64,000 nucleotides of DNA from Modicisalibacter luteus DSM 23508 (GCF_000378505.1 NZ_KB899995.1:1-64000), one strand, 5' to 3'. Shown: positions 27,155 through 37,408, counted from the stretch's first letter. Notes: generated from the sequence alone by a model not told the origin. Made by a program: numbers and translations.

Positions 27155-29242
27155 TTATACTTGGCCGTAGCGCCCCGCCTCCTCACCCAGCCAGCGTTGA
27201 ATCAGCCCCTTGCTGGCGTCCGGTGCCTCTTCCAATAGCGCACGGGCCAGCGGACTGACACGGTCAAGCAGGTCACGATCACGCTCCAGATCGGCAATCT
27301 TCATTTGGGCCAGGCCGGTTTGGCGAGTGCCCAGCACTTCACCGGGACCGCGCAGTTCGAGATCCTTCTCGGCGATGCGGAAGCCATCGGTGGTTTCGCG
27401 CATCACGCCCAGGCGTTCACGGGAGTGAGCCGACAAGGGTGGATGATAGAGCAACACACAGAAGCTTTCGGTACCGCCGCGCCCGACCCGGCCACGTAGC
27501 TGATGGAGCTGTGACAGGCCCAGCCGTTCCGGGTTCTCGATGATCATCAGGCTGGCGTTGGGTACGTCCACTCCGACCTCGATCACCGTAGTGGCGACCA
27601 GCAGATCGAGTTCACCGCTCTTGAAGGCATCCATGACCTCGGCCTTCTCGGCAGCCTTCATGCGCCCGTGCACCAGGCCGACGGCGAGTTCCGGCAGGGC
27701 TTCGGTCAGGGCGTCACGGGTCGCTTCGGCGGCCTGGCATTGCAGGGCCTCGGATTCTTCGATCAGCGTACATACCCAATAGGCCTGGCGCCCCTCGGCG
27801 CAGGCATTGCGAATGCGCGATACCACCTCGGGGCGGCGCTCGTCGGGCACCGCGACGGTCTGTACCGGGGTGCGGCCCGGTGGCAGCTCATCAATCACCG
27901 ACAGGTCTAGGTCGGCATAGGCACTCATCGCTAGGGTGCGCGGGATGGGCGTGGCAGTCATGATCAACTGATGCGGAGTGAGTCCACCCGCCTCGCCTTT
28001 CTGGCGCAAAGCCAGGCGCTGATGCACACCAAAGCGATGCTGCTCGTCGACGATGGCCAGGCCCAGGCGTTTGAAGTGTACGTCGCTCTGGAACAGCGCA
28101 TGGGTGCCCACCACCACCTGGGCGCGTCCGTCGGCGATGGCCGCCTTGGTATCCAGGCGTGCCTTGCCCTTGAGCTTGCCGGCTAGCCAGGCCACGTCGA
28201 TGCCCAGCGGGGTGAACCAGTCGCGGAAGTTGCGGAAGTGCTGCTCGGCGAGGATTTCGGTGGGCGCCATCACCGCCGCCTGGTAATTGCCGGCGATGGC
28301 CTGCAGGGCGGCCATCGCCGCGACCACCGTCTTGCCCGAGCCGACATCACCTTGGACCAGGCGCAGCATGGGAACCGAGGTTTCCAGATCGCGGGCAATC
28401 TCGTCGAGCACACGGCGCTGGGCACCGGTCAGCGAGAACGGCAACTGGGTGACAAAGCGTGCCTGCAAGCCGCGTCCCGACGGCAGCGCAGGCGCGCCGT
28501 CAGTCTGAATGCGTAGGCGCACCTGGCGCAGGCTCAACTGATGAGCCAGCAGTTCCTCCAGGGCCAGGCGACGCTGGGTGGGATGCGTGCCGGCCGCCAT
28601 GCGTTCGATATCGGCGTCCGGCGGCGGTTCGTGCAGATAGCGCAGGCATTCATGCAGGCCGGGCAGGCGGAAGCGTTCGCGCAGCGGCTCGGGAATGCCG
28701 TCCGGCAGCGTCTCGGGCGCCTCGTCGAGCGCCTTCAATGCCTGACGGATCAGCCCGCGCAGGCGCGGCTGGGCGAGACCTTCAGTGGTCGGATAGATGG
28801 GCGTCAGGTGTTCATCGACCGGGACATCGCCCTGACCGAGCAGGCGGTACTCGGGATGGTAGATTTCGAGCCCGGTAGCCCCGGCGCGGGCTTCACCGAA
28901 GCAGCGCACATGGGCGCCACGCGTGAACTGCTTGTGCTGCGCCGGGGAGAAGTGGAAGAAGCGCAGGCTGAGAATGCCCGAACCGTCCTTGAGGCGGACC
29001 AGCAAGCTGCGGCGACGCCCCTTGACGATGTCGGCAGCGGAGACTTCGCCATCGATGACGGCTTCCTGGCCGGCGCGCAGCGTGGCGATCGGTGTAATGC
29101 GTGTGCGATCCTGGTAACGCAATGGCAGATGGAACAGCAGGTCGGCGACCCGTTCGATGCGCATTCGGGCCAGCTTGGCAGCCAGTGCCTCACCGACGCC
29201 GGCCAGGCCGGTGACCGGCTGTGACAGCAGCGTGTCTGTCAT
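27155..29242 (-). CDS. recG: ATP-dependent DNA helicase RecG
   Basis: A 695-residue branch-migration helicase that regresses stalled forks and processes recombination intermediates. It has the N-terminal wedge (OB fold, about residues 50-150), then Walker A GDVGSGKT, DEQHRFGV, and the C-terminal lobe with QLRGRVGRG and the late TRAG-like segment. The ATG at 29242 overlaps the oxyR stop by 4 bp, so the two genes form an operon. An in-frame ATG at 29275 would extend it into oxyR. The same oxyR-recG pair is found in Pseudomonas. Confidence 0.95.
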   Translation of the reverse strand: MTDTLLSQPVTGLAGVGEALAAKLARMRIERVADLLFHLPLRYQDRTRITPIATLRAGQEAVIDGEVSAADIVKGRRRSLLVRLKDGSGILSLRFFHFSPAQHKQFTRGAHVRCFGEARAGATGLEIYHPEYRLLGQGDVPVDEHLTPIYPTTEGLAQPRLRGLIRQALKALDEAPETLPDGIPEPLRERFRLPGLHECLRYLHEPPPDADIERMAAGTHPTQRRLALEELLAHQLSLRQVRLRIQTDGAPALPSGRGLQARFVTQLPFSLTGAQRRVLDEIARDLETSVPMLRLVQGDVGSGKTVVAAMAALQAIAGNYQAAVMAPTEILAEQHFRNFRDWFTPLGIDVAWLAGKLKGKARLDTKAAIADGRAQVVVGTHALFQSDVHFKRLGLAIVDEQHRFGVHQRLALRQKGEAGGLTPHQLIMTATPIPRTLAMSAYADLDLSVIDELPPGRTPVQTVAVPDERRPEVVSRIRNACAEGRQAYWVCTLIEESEALQCQAAEATRDALTEALPELAVGLVHGRMKAAEKAEVMDAFKSGELDLLVATTVIEVGVDVPNASLMIIENPERLGLSQLHQLRGRVGRGGTESFCVLLYHPPLSAHSRERLGVMRETTDGFRIAEKDLELRGPGEVLGTRQTGLAQMKIADLERDRDLLDRVSPLARALLEEAPDASKGLIQRWLGEEAGRYGQV

Positions 29243-30165
29243 GCCGGGGCGGGTACTGACCGTTCCTGGCGGCATTGGTCGATGGCACTGATCAGGGCGT
29301 CGATGGCCTTGGGCCGTGGATAGCTGGCCCGCCAGGCGATTGCCACGGCACGGCTTGGCGCCTCGGGTGTGAATGGGCGGCTTTCGAGCATGCCGGACTC
29401 GTAATGACCGGTACCGATCGCCGAATGCGGCAGCACGGTGATGCCCAGCTTGGAAGCGACCATGTGCCGGATGGTCTCCAACGATCCGCCCTCGGCGGTC
29501 AGCGTGTTGGTCGGGCTGTTGAGATGTGCGTTGATGGCCGGGCAGGCCTCGAGGATCTGGTCACGGAAGCAGTGGCCCTCGCCGAGCAGCAGCAGGCGCT
29601 CGTCGAGCAGGTCATCCTTGTCGATGGTGGTCTTGGCCGTCCAGGGATGATCGCTGGGCATCAGCACCTCGAAGGGTTCCTCGTAGAGCTGGCGCGTGAC
29701 CACATCGGCCTCGGTGAAGGGCAGTGCCACGATGATTGCATCGAGCTCGCCACTACGCAGCTTGCGGCGCAGCTCGGCGGTGAAGTTCTCTTCGATGTAC
29801 AGCGGCATGCGCGGCGCCGACTGGGCCAGCTCGGGAATCAGGTGCGGGAACAGGTAGGGGCCGATGGTATAGATAGCGCCGATACGCAACGGGCTGGATA
29901 GTTGGTCCTTGCCCTCATTGGCCAGTTCGCGGATCACGCTGGCCTGCTCGAGCACACGCTGGGCCTGCTCGACGACTTTTTCCCCCAAGGGGGTCACCTG
30001 AACGGTCGACTTGGAACGCTCGAACAGGGCCACACCAAGCTCCTCCTCGAGCTTCTTGACCGCTACCGACAGCGTCGGCTGCGAAACGAAGCAGCGCTCG
30101 GCGGCTCGCCCGAAATGACGTTCCTGTGCCAAGGTTACGATGTACCTGAGTTCTGTTAGAGTCAT
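29239..30165 (-). CDS. oxyR: Hydrogen-peroxide sensing regulator OxyR
   Basis: A 308-residue LysR-type regulator. The N-terminal winged helix-turn-helix (HFGRAAERCFVSQPTLSVAVKKLE) binds DNA. The redox Cys pair sits at residues 199 and 208 (GHCFRDQILEAC), the same numbers as in E. coli OxyR, so peroxide sensing through a disulfide is expected. Target genes would include catalase and alkyl hydroperoxide reductase. It is transcribed ahead of recG and divergently from the SDR-like gene; 68 bp lie between the start codons. Confidence 0.95.
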   Translation of the reverse strand: MTLTELRYIVTLAQERHFGRAAERCFVSQPTLSVAVKKLEEELGVALFERSKSTVQVTPLGEKVVEQAQRVLEQASVIRELANEGKDQLSSPLRIGAIYTIGPYLFPHLIPELAQSAPRMPLYIEENFTAELRRKLRSGELDAIIVALPFTEADVVTRQLYEEPFEVLMPSDHPWTAKTTIDKDDLLDERLLLLGEGHCFRDQILEACPAINAHLNSPTNTLTAEGGSLETIRHMVASKLGITVLPHSAIGTGHYESGMLESRPFTPEAPSRAVAIAWRASYPRPKAIDALISAIDQCRQERSVPAPA

Positions 30166-30233
30166 GGTTGGGCCCGCAAGGGCTTCCTGTCACAAATATG
30201 GATATGTTCGTTTTACCAAGGAGCCAGGTAAAG

Positions 30234-31112
30234 GTGAAGAACACAACATTGATCCTCGGCTGTGGCGACATCGGAACGTCGCTCGGCCGGCAGCTCGTCG
30301 ACGCCGGCCATCGCGTGATCGGCGTGCGTCGCAATCCCAAACCCCTCGCCAACACCGGCATCGAGCCACTGGCGCTGGATTTTACCGATCCTGCCGGGCT
30401 GTCGACGCTGCCTGATGCAGATATCGTCGTCTATGTGGCCAGTGCCGATCGCTTCGACGAGCAGTCCTATCAGGCAGCCTATGTCGATGGCCTGAAGGCC
30501 GTGCTCGATGAATTAGGCGGACGCAAGCACAAGCCTACCCGGGTCTTCTTCGTGTCGTCGACCAGCGTTTATGCCCAGCAGGACGGCGAAATCGTCGATG
30601 AAAACTCCGAAACCAAGTCACGCGGCTTCTCGGGCCAACTGATGCGCAAGGCAGAGCAGGCGCTCATCAAGCATAAACTGCCGGGCACAGCCGTGCGATT
30701 TTCGGGTATCTACGGCCCGGGGCGCGACCGACTGATCTGTCAGGTCCGCGAGGGACGCATGGCAGCGTCCAACCCGCCGATGTATTCCAATCGCATCCAT
30801 CGCGACGACTGCGTGGGCATCCTGGCGCACTTCATCAATATGGCGCTGAACGGCAAGCCGCTGGATGACATTTATCTGGCCAGCGACTGCGAACCGGTGC
30901 CCTTGCATGACGTGATGGCCTGGCTGGCCAAGCGCCTCAAGGTCGAGTCCATCGAGACCATCCAGTCGCCGTTGCGTCGTCGATCCAGCAAGCGTTGCGA
31001 CAACACCCGGCTGTGCAAGACGGGCTACCGTTTTCGCTACCCGACCTATCGCGAGGGCTACGCCCACGTGCTTTCCTGCGAGCGTTCCACACCCGAGCCG
31101 GAAAAGGCCTGA
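30234..31112 (+). CDS. NAD(P)-binding sugar-epimerase-like protein (YeeZ type)
   Basis: A 292-residue Rossmann-fold protein of the extended short-chain dehydrogenase superfamily. The nucleotide-binding loop is ILGCGDIGTSLGRQL at the start. A second segment, FVSSTSVYAQQDG, carries the Ser/Tyr pair seen in NDP-sugar epimerases, but the classical YxxxK is not clear, so the catalytic role is open. The GTG at 30234 is chosen because AAGGAG lies about 10 nt upstream; in-frame ATGs before it lack support. It is divergent from oxyR. Confidence 0.75.
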   Translation: MKNTTLILGCGDIGTSLGRQLVDAGHRVIGVRRNPKPLANTGIEPLALDFTDPAGLSTLPDADIVVYVASADRFDEQSYQAAYVDGLKAVLDELGGRKHKPTRVFFVSSTSVYAQQDGEIVDENSETKSRGFSGQLMRKAEQALIKHKLPGTAVRFSGIYGPGRDRLICQVREGRMAASNPPMYSNRIHRDDCVGILAHFINMALNGKPLDDIYLASDCEPVPLHDVMAWLAKRLKVESIETIQSPLRRRSSKRCDNTRLCKTGYRFRYPTYREGYAHVLSCERSTPEPEKA

Positions 31113-31134
31113 AGAGGCTGACCCGCAAGCGAAC

Positions 31135-31155
31135 GGCAGGTGCTGCGCACCTGCC
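31135..31155. terminator. Shared hairpin between the SDR-like gene and pagL
   Basis: A 9-bp perfect stem (31135-31143 with 31147-31155) and 3-nt loop sit between two convergent genes. Neither side has a clear T-run. Confidence 0.5.
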
Positions 31156-31163
31156 ATGCCGAG

Positions 31164-31682
31164 TCATAGCGGGTGGCGATACCCCAGCGTGACCATATCC
31201 AGACCGTTGTTGGGTTTCTTGATGTCGGCATTGGAGTAGTGCGTGAAGGCCAGTGCCACTTCGCCCCGGCCTACATGCAGGCCTGCTGCCACACGATCCT
31301 CGAACTGGAACGCGGTGGACAGGTTGCGTCCCTCATAGCGCGTATTCAAAAACAGGGCGCCACCAATGCCTGCCTCGACGAAGGGCTGCGTTGCGGTGTC
31401 GGCGAACGTGTAGCGAAACGCCGGCGTAACGATCAGAGCGGCATTGTCATCGCCCTCGTTGCCGGGCAGCAGCAGGACGCCACCGGCCAGGCGCAGGGAC
31501 AGTCCTGGCTGCCAATGAGCCAAACTGTACTCACGGTCGAGTTCGAGTTTAACGGTGGATTCGGATTCGCTGTTCTTGCCCACCGCCACATAGAGATCCG
31601 CATTGGCGAATGTCGGCATGCCCAGCATGGCGCCTAGTAGTAGGCTTCCCCACAGGGCCCGGGGGCTGACGGATTTTACCAT
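31164..31682 (-). CDS. pagL: PagL-like lipid A 3-O-deacylase
   Basis: A 172-residue outer-membrane protein. PagL removes the 3-position acyl chain of lipid A from the outer leaflet. A signal peptide ends near residue 29 (GMPTFANADL). The mature part has the PagL pattern: PFVEAGIGGALFLNTRYEGRNL, FQFEDRVAAGLHVG, and the active-site motif THYSNADIKKPNNG with His148 and Ser150. The position that is Glu in Pseudomonas PagL (Ser+12) is Asp162 here. The last residue is Leu rather than Phe. The ATG at 31682 is favoured over far-upstream starts, which lack a signal peptide. Confidence 0.82.
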   Translation of the reverse strand: MVKSVSPRALWGSLLLGAMLGMPTFANADLYVAVGKNSESESTVKLELDREYSLAHWQPGLSLRLAGGVLLLPGNEGDDNAALIVTPAFRYTFADTATQPFVEAGIGGALFLNTRYEGRNLSTAFQFEDRVAAGLHVGRGEVALAFTHYSNADIKKPNNGLDMVTLGYRHPL

Positions 31683-31761
31683 GATTCCATTCCTTTCTTC
31701 TTTGAGTTCCTGGCTTCCTGCTGTCCCCACGATGGCAGGCGCATAACGCGTCGGCAATCGC

Positions 31762-32295
31762 TCATTGGTCGGGGCCCCGCGTCTGCGCCAAGGTGACGTA
31801 GCGACGCCTTGGGCCGTCGACGGCCGAATGGACCAGGGCGGCGCGGTGATACGTCCAGGCGAGTGGCAGATGCCCGGCGGCGATATCATGTGAGGCACGC
31901 TGCCGGGCCTGGCGTAGCAACGTCACGTGGGGACGAAAGGGCCGCTGGGGTGGGATGAAACCCAGCGTAGCCAGGGATGCCCAGAGCTCCGCCTGGAAAT
32001 CCAGCAGCTGCTCGGGCACTGCCTCGCTGCCTGCCCATACGATACCGCCACGAGGAAAATGGCCGAGCCGGTCGAGGGTCCAGGTACCCTCGGGACCGGT
32101 CAACTGCTGCGTCAATGCAATAAGTTCGTCTACCTGGGGCGGCGAGACGTCACCCAGAAAGGCCAGGGTAAGGTGCAGCTTGTCGTCTGCGGTCCGCCGC
32201 CCTCCGCAGCGATGGCGGGCCTGTTCGGCCAGCCCAGCGAGGTGGGTACGCACCGAGTCATCGGGCCACAGGGCGAAGAACAGTCGCTGAAGCAT
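31762..32295 (-). CDS. thpR: RNA 2',3'-cyclic phosphodiesterase ThpR
   Basis: A 177-residue protein of the 2H phosphoesterase family, which opens 2',3'-cyclic phosphates on RNA (formerly called 2'-5' RNA ligase). Both catalytic HxTx motifs are present: HLTL near residue 41 and HVTL near residue 123. The start MLQRLFFALWPDD is typical of the family. It follows ridA by 16 bp and is probably in its operon. Confidence 0.9.
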   Translation of the reverse strand: MLQRLFFALWPDDSVRTHLAGLAEQARHRCGGRRTADDKLHLTLAFLGDVSPPQVDELIALTQQLTGPEGTWTLDRLGHFPRGGIVWAGSEAVPEQLLDFQAELWASLATLGFIPPQRPFRPHVTLLRQARQRASHDIAAGHLPLAWTYHRAALVHSAVDGPRRRYVTLAQTRGPDQ

Positions 32296-32311
32296 GAATT
32301 TCAGTGAAGCA

Positions 32312-32701
32312 TCAGTCGCCCAGCACCATTACCGCCTCGGCCTCGAACTGGCTGCCCTTGGGCAACGCCTTGACCCCAACTGCGGCGCGTGCCGGATACG
32401 GTGCCTGGAAGAACTCTTCCATGACCTGATTGACGGTGGCGAAGTCGTTGAGATCGGTCAGGTAGAGGTTGAGCTTGACGATATCCTGCAGAGAACCGGC
32501 AGCCTCTTCGCAGACGGCACGCAGATTGGTGAAGACCTGGCGGGCCTGGACGGCAATATCGCCCTCGACGAGTTCCATGGTCTGTGGGTCGAGAGGAATC
32601 TGGCCCGACAGGTAAATGGTGTTGCCGGCCTTGATGGCCTGGGAATAGGGGCCGATGGCGGCAGGGGCCTTCTCGGTGTGAATGACGGCCTTGTTGCTCA
32701 T
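32312..32701 (-). CDS. ridA: 2-iminobutanoate/2-iminopropanoate deaminase RidA
   Basis: A 129-residue trimeric enzyme that hydrolyses reactive enamines/imines formed by PLP enzymes such as threonine dehydratase. It has the RidA segments [24 protein letters not shown], the active-site Arg in [15 protein letters not shown], and a final Glu-rich strand. The ATG at 32701 has GGAG 7 nt upstream; the longer frame to 32785 would run through the spoT terminator. It stands between spoT and thpR, as it does near spoT in many gammaproteobacteria. Confidence 0.93.
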   Translation of the reverse strand: MSNKAVIHTEKAPAAIGPYSQAIKAGNTIYLSGQIPLDPQTMELVEGDIAVQARQVFTNLRAVCEEAAGSLQDIVKLNLYLTDLNDFATVNQVMEEFFQAPYPARAAVGVKALPKGSQFEAEAVMVLGD

Positions 32702-32756
32702 GGGTAGCTCCTTGCGTTGTCGTTGTTCCGGTTGGGACCGGGTTCCGGTATCGATG

Positions 32757-32797
32757 AAAAACACTCGCCCTGCCGTGAGGGGCACGGCAGGGCGAGT
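32757..32797 (-). terminator. Intrinsic terminator of the gmk-rpoZ-spoT operon
   Basis: A 15-bp perfect GC-rich stem (32763-32777 with 32783-32797) with a 5-nt loop is followed on the minus strand by five T residues (32761-32757). It lies 8 bp after the spoT stop. Confidence 0.92.
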
Positions 32798-32804
32798 CAG
32801 GGTT

Positions 32805-34940
32805 TCAGTTGCGGACGCGGTGGATCTTGCCGACGTGGGGCAGGTTGCGAATCCGCTTGATGATGCGGGCCAAGTGTACGCGATCGCGTACCGCTAGGAT
32901 CAGGTTGACGATCGACAGGCGAGCGTCGCGTTCCTCGATGCCGATGCGCTCGATATTGGCATCGGCGTCGGTGACCAGGCTGGCCAGTTCGGCAACCAGG
33001 CCGCGGCGTGTTTCCATCTCGATGCGCAGCGCCACCGGGAAATCACCACTGATATCCGCGGACCACTCCAGGGTAAACAGCTTGTCGGGATCGTCGCGCT
33101 TCAACTCGTCCAGGTTACGGCAATCGAGGCGATGCACGACAATGCCTTTGCCCACCGACAGGTGGCCGACCACTGAGTCGCCGGGAAGCGGGTGGCAGCA
33201 GCGCGCGAAACTGATCACCATGCCTTCGGTGCCGCTGATCACCACCGGGCCTTTTATCGGGCCGCTGATGTCGCCGGGGAGCTGTTCGCTGGCCTGACTC
33301 TCGGTCAGGCGCCGGGCCACGGCATAGGCCATGCGCGTTCCCAGGCCGATGGATTCCAGAAGATCGTCGGCGTGCTTGAGTTCGAACTCCTCGATCACAC
33401 GAGGCAGGCGCTCGCTGGGCAACTCCTCGAGACTGGTCTCGTAGTCCGCCAAGGCCTTGTTGAGCAGGCGGCGACCAAGCTGGATCGACTCGGTGCGTTG
33501 CTGATGCTTGAGTGCATGGCGAATCGCCGAGCGCGCCTTGGCAGTGATCACGAAATTCAGCCAGGCCAGGTTGGGCCGGGCGCCGGGAGCAGTAATGATT
33601 TCCAGGGTCTGGCCGCTTTCCAGGCGGGTCGACAACGGCGCCAGGTGGCGGTCGATGCGACAAGCGATACAACTGTTGCCAATGTCGGTATGCACCGTAT
33701 AGGCGAAGTCCACCGCCGTGGCCCCTTGCGGCAGCTCCATGATGTCGCCCTTGGGCGTGAACACGTAGATGTCGTCGGGAAAAAGGTCGTTCTTGACGTG
33801 CTCGATGAACTCCAGCGGGTTGCCGGCATGGCGCTGCATCTCGAGCAGGCCCCGCACCCATTCGCGGGCGCGTGCATGGCTGCCGGCAGCGATGGGACGC
33901 TCGGTCTGACCGGCCTTGTAGAGCCAGTGGGCGGCGATGCCGTTATTGGCCATCGCCTCCATCTCACGGGTGCGGATCTGCACCTCGATGGGCATGCCGT
34001 TGGCGCCGAACAGCGTGGTGTGCAAGCTCTGGTAGCCGTTGGCCTTGGGGATGGCAATGTAGTCCTTGAAACGCCCCGGGACCGGCTTGTAGAGGTTGTG
34101 TACCGCACCGAGGATGCGATAGCAGGTGTCGACGTCGTCGGTGATGATGCGAAACCCGAACACGTCCATGATCTCGGCGAACGGCTTGCGCTGGTCGCTC
34201 ATCTTGCGATAGATCGACAACAGGTGCTTCTGGCGGCCGACCACCGTGCCGGGCAGGCCGTCGTCGTCGAGGCAGTTCTGCAGGCTGGTCTGTACCTGAC
34301 GGATCATCGTGCGGCGATTGCCGCGGGCCTTGGATACGGCACGCTTGATACGCTCGGCGCGCATCGGGTGGATGGCCTGGAACGACAGATCCTCGAGTTC
34401 GACACGAATGGTATTGATGCCCAGGCGGCCGGCAATGCGTGCATAGATTTCCAGCGTCTCGCGGGCGATTCGACGCTTCTTGTCGGGGCGCAGGGCACCC
34501 AGCGTGCGCATGTTGTGCAGGCGGTCGGCGAGCTTGACGATGATCACGCGAATGTCCTGAGACATCGCCATGACCATCTTCTGGAAATTCTCGGCCTGGG
34601 CGACCGCCTTGTCCTCGAAGGTGATCTGGGTCAGCTTCGAGACGCCGTCGACCAGTTCCGCCACCGGTTCGCCAAACTGTCTGGCCAGGGCAACCTTGGA
34701 CACGCCGGTGTCCTCGATCACGTCGTGCAGCATGGCGGCCATCAGGCTCTGATGGTCCATGTGCATGTTGGCGAGAATATTGGAAACGGCGAGCGGGTGG
34801 GTGACGTAGGGTTCGCCGGAGCGACGGCGCTGGCCGTCGTGGGCTTGCTCGGCGTAATAGAAGGCGCGCTTGACCTGCTGGATCTCGTCTTGGGGAAGGT
34901 AGCCGGCCAAGCGGTCGGCAAGGTCATCGATGGTGAACAT
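32805..34940 (-). CDS. spoT: Bifunctional (p)ppGpp synthetase/hydrolase SpoT
   Basis: A 711-residue enzyme that makes and degrades the stringent-response alarmone. The hydrolase HD domain is intact: His48, His72-Asp73 (MLHDVIEDT), and later [12 protein letters not shown]. The synthetase domain has [24 protein letters not shown] and EVQIRT. TGS ([14 protein letters not shown]), a Cys-His middle domain (RCCHPLPGD) and a C-terminal ACT domain follow. It is the last gene of gmk-rpoZ-spoT, 132 bp after rpoZ; that spacer holds a 7-bp GC hairpin (35012-35018 with 35024-35030). Confidence 0.96.
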   Translation of the reverse strand: MFTIDDLADRLAGYLPQDEIQQVKRAFYYAEQAHDGQRRRSGEPYVTHPLAVSNILANMHMDHQSLMAAMLHDVIEDTGVSKVALARQFGEPVAELVDGVSKLTQITFEDKAVAQAENFQKMVMAMSQDIRVIIVKLADRLHNMRTLGALRPDKKRRIARETLEIYARIAGRLGINTIRVELEDLSFQAIHPMRAERIKRAVSKARGNRRTMIRQVQTSLQNCLDDDGLPGTVVGRQKHLLSIYRKMSDQRKPFAEIMDVFGFRIITDDVDTCYRILGAVHNLYKPVPGRFKDYIAIPKANGYQSLHTTLFGANGMPIEVQIRTREMEAMANNGIAAHWLYKAGQTERPIAAGSHARAREWVRGLLEMQRHAGNPLEFIEHVKNDLFPDDIYVFTPKGDIMELPQGATAVDFAYTVHTDIGNSCIACRIDRHLAPLSTRLESGQTLEIITAPGARPNLAWLNFVITAKARSAIRHALKHQQRTESIQLGRRLLNKALADYETSLEELPSERLPRVIEEFELKHADDLLESIGLGTRMAYAVARRLTESQASEQLPGDISGPIKGPVVISGTEGMVISFARCCHPLPGDSVVGHLSVGKGIVVHRLDCRNLDELKRDDPDKLFTLEWSADISGDFPVALRIEMETRRGLVAELASLVTDADANIERIGIEERDARLSIVNLILAVRDRVHLARIIKRIRNLPHVGKIHRVRN

Positions 34941-35072
34941 TCAGCGCGCCTATCCAGAAACCTCGGGTCGTATCATTACGTTATCCTGCAACCGTACGGC
35001 CCGCGCCGCAACCCCGGCAACAGGCCGGGGACGGCAGGTACCGTTATCGTGTCGGAGTCGCACGCGCGCGTC

Positions 35073-35333
35073 TTACGCTTCGTTGTCCGAAATATGGGGC
35101 GGTTCGGGGCGCGAACGCACCGGCGCTTCGATGGGCTCGTCGAGAACGTTCTCGTCGATCTTGCCGGCTGCGATCTCGCGCAGTGCCATGACCGTGGGCT
35201 TGTCATTTTCCCACGGTAGCAACGCATCGCGGGAACCGCGCGCCAGCTGGCGTGCACGCTGGGTTGAAATCATCACCAGCTTGAAGCGGTTTTCGACGTG
35301 ATCAAGGCAATCTTCAACGGTAACTCGCGCCAT
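35073..35333 (-). CDS. rpoZ: RNA polymerase omega subunit
   Basis: An 86-residue subunit that helps assembly of RNA polymerase and contributes to the ppGpp site at the beta-prime/omega interface. It begins [20 protein letters not shown] and has the core segment RARQLARGS and [15 protein letters not shown], as in the family. The acidic tail is longer than in E. coli rpoZ only by a few residues. It lies 101 bp after gmk and 132 bp before spoT. Confidence 0.96.
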   Translation of the reverse strand: MARVTVEDCLDHVENRFKLVMISTQRARQLARGSRDALLPWENDKPTVMALREIAAGKIDENVLDEPIEAPVRSRPEPPHISDNEA

Positions 35334-35434
35334 GGGAAATATCCTGATTTGCTGTGCAAACGTGAAACGGCAACGTGATCGGCATCCGTCCGAGGGGGAC
35401 AGATACGCATGATCGCGGGGTAGGACATGGCAGT

Positions 35435-36067
35435 CTACTCGACGCCTTCGATGCGTGACAAGAGCGCCTGGATGAGTGGGCCCTGACGTTCGCGGACACG
35501 TTCGAGCCGCGAACGCTCTGACAGCACCAGGCCAGCCAGTTGGGCGAGCGCATCTTCGAAGTCGTCGTTGACGATGATGTGTTCATACTCGTCGAAATGC
35601 GACATCTCGCTGATGGCGTCGCGCATGCGTCGATCGATCACCGACGCATCGTCGGTGCCACGGGCCGACAGGCGCTCGCGCAGGGCTTCGCGCGACGGCG
35701 GCAGGATGAACACCGAGACCACGCCATTCATCTGCTCGCGGACCTGACGAGCCCCCTGCCAATCAATCTCCAGAATCACGTCGGTGCCCGCAGCAAGCAG
35801 GGCCTGAACCGCCGGGCGCGAGGTGCCGTAGTGGTTGTCGAAGACCTGGGCGTGTTCGAAGAAATCGCCGCGCTCGATCATGCGCTTGAAGGTGGCTTCG
35901 TCGACGAAGTGGTAGTTGACGCCGTCGACCTCGCCGGGGCGCATGGCGCGGGTGGTATGCGATACCGAGACCTGGATGTCTTCGACGCGGTTGAGCAGGG
36001 CGCGAACCAGGCTGGTCTTGCCGGCGCCGGACGGCGCGGAAACGATGTAGAGGGTACCGTGGGACAT
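35435..36067 (-). CDS. gmk: Guanylate kinase
   Basis: A 210-residue enzyme phosphorylating GMP to GDP. Walker [13 protein letters not shown] lies at about residues 9-20; the GMP-binding region [22 protein letters not shown] and the [10 protein letters not shown] segment are clear. The ATG at 36067 starts [14 protein letters not shown]; the longer frame to 36172 lacks support. It heads the gmk-rpoZ-spoT operon and is divergent from an MFS gene. In many relatives gmk is followed on its 5' side by yicC; here yicC lies 23 kb away. Confidence 0.95.
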   Translation of the reverse strand: MSHGTLYIVSAPSGAGKTSLVRALLNRVEDIQVSVSHTTRAMRPGEVDGVNYHFVDEATFKRMIERGDFFEHAQVFDNHYGTSRPAVQALLAAGTDVILEIDWQGARQVREQMNGVVSVFILPPSREALRERLSARGTDDASVIDRRMRDAISEMSHFDEYEHIIVNDDFEDALAQLAGLVLSERSRLERVRERQGPLIQALLSRIEGVE

Positions 36068-36181
36068 GAGCGGGTGTCCGATTGAGACGCTACAAGGAAA
36101 ACGCGCATTATCGCATATTGTCCCGCTCGCCCTACACTGTCGCGACAGTCTCTTGCATAAGCTCATGCACAAGGATGCGCC

Positions 36182-37390
36182 ATGTCACCGTCCTCGTCCC
36201 ATGCCGACGCAGCCTCGTCACGCCTGATCTTTTTGGGCGTTGCCTTCGCTTTTCTGCTCACCATGCTGGGCACCACGTTGCCGACACCGCTTTATCCGGT
36301 CTATCAGCAGCGCTTCGGCTTTTCCCAACTGATGATCACCATCATCTTCGCCGCCTACGCTGTCGGCGTGATCGCCGCGCTGATTACCACCGGGCGCTGG
36401 TCGGACCAGGTCGGGAGGAAGCCGTTGCTGCTCGGGGGATTACTCGCCTCGGCACTCAGCGATGTAATCTTCCTGAACAGTGATAGTCTGGTCATGCTGC
36501 TGGCCGGGCGCATGATCTCGGGCGTGTCTGCAGGCATCTTCACCGGTACGGCTACAGTAGCGGTCATCGAGCTTGCCCCCAGGGCCTGGAAACACATGGC
36601 CACTTTCATGGCGACCGCGGCCAACATGGGTGGGTTGGGGCTGGGTCCGGTGGTTGCCGGCTTTCTCGGCGAGTATGCGCCGTGGCCGCTGCACCTGGCG
36701 TTCGCCGTGCACCTCGGGCTGCTGGTGATCGCCGTGATTGCCGTGTGGCTGGCCCACGAGACGGTCGAGCGTCCCGCACATCCACGACTCCAGTTGCAGC
36801 GCCTACTTATACCCCAGGAGGTGCGTGGAGCCTTTCTGCCGGCGGCCATGGCCGGGTTTGCCGGATTCGCGGTGCTTGGCTTCTTCACTGCCACGGCGCC
36901 GGCCTTCATGAACGAGGTGTTGGGTCACGACAATCGGGCGCTGGTAGGGGTTGTCGCTGGGGTGGTGTTCTTCGCCTCGACGGTAGGCCAACTGATGGAG
37001 CGCCGTTTCCCCCAGGCGTGGCGACTGCCGACCGGCTGCGCTGTAGTGATTCTCGGTGTCGGTCTGGTCGGTGCCGGTATCGGCCTGGCCTCGCTATCGG
37101 TGTTCCTGAGCGGGGCGGTGATTGTAGGGCTGGGCCAAGGCATCGGCTTTCGCGCCGGGCTGGGTATGGTTACGGCGGCGAGCCCGAAGGATCAGCGTGG
37201 TACGGTGACCTCGACGTTCTTCTTCGTCGCCTATGTGGCTATCTCGATTCCAGTGGTGGGTATCGGCCTGACAGCGCGTGCCATCGGTTTGGCGACGACC
37301 GGAATGGGATTTGCCGTGCTGGTGGGGCTACTCTCGGCCGTGGCGCTGGTATTATTGGTGAGACGCCAGGCGCTGGCGCCATCCGCTTAA
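36182..37390 (+). CDS. Major facilitator superfamily transporter
   Basis: A 402-residue inner-membrane transporter with about 12 hydrophobic segments. The family A-motif between helices 2 and 3 is present (GRWSDQVGRKPLLLGG). The first helix starts LIFLGVAFAFLLTMLGTTLPTPLYPVYQQ, a pattern typical of drug:H+ antiporter-like MFS members. The ATG at 36182 has AAGGA upstream. The substrate cannot be inferred. It is followed by pyrC after 18 bp, so the two may be co-transcribed. Confidence 0.85.
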   Translation: MSPSSSHADAASSRLIFLGVAFAFLLTMLGTTLPTPLYPVYQQRFGFSQLMITIIFAAYAVGVIAALITTGRWSDQVGRKPLLLGGLLASALSDVIFLNSDSLVMLLAGRMISGVSAGIFTGTATVAVIELAPRAWKHMATFMATAANMGGLGLGPVVAGFLGEYAPWPLHLAFAVHLGLLVIAVIAVWLAHETVERPAHPRLQLQRLLIPQEVRGAFLPAAMAGFAGFAVLGFFTATAPAFMNEVLGHDNRALVGVVAGVVFFASTVGQLMERRFPQAWRLPTGCAVVILGVGLVGAGIGLASLSVFLSGAVIVGLGQGIGFRAGLGMVTAASPKDQRGTVTSTFFFVAYVAISIPVVGIGLTARAIGLATTGMGFAVLVGLLSAVALVLLVRRQALAPSA

Positions 37391-37408
37391 CTACCTACGG
37401 AGCCCGAT

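Noticed and set aside
33192-35219. A 675-codon open frame on the plus strand across spoT
   Set aside because: It is antisense to the clearly conserved spoT gene, with no ribosome-binding site and no domain pattern; a typical high-GC shadow frame.
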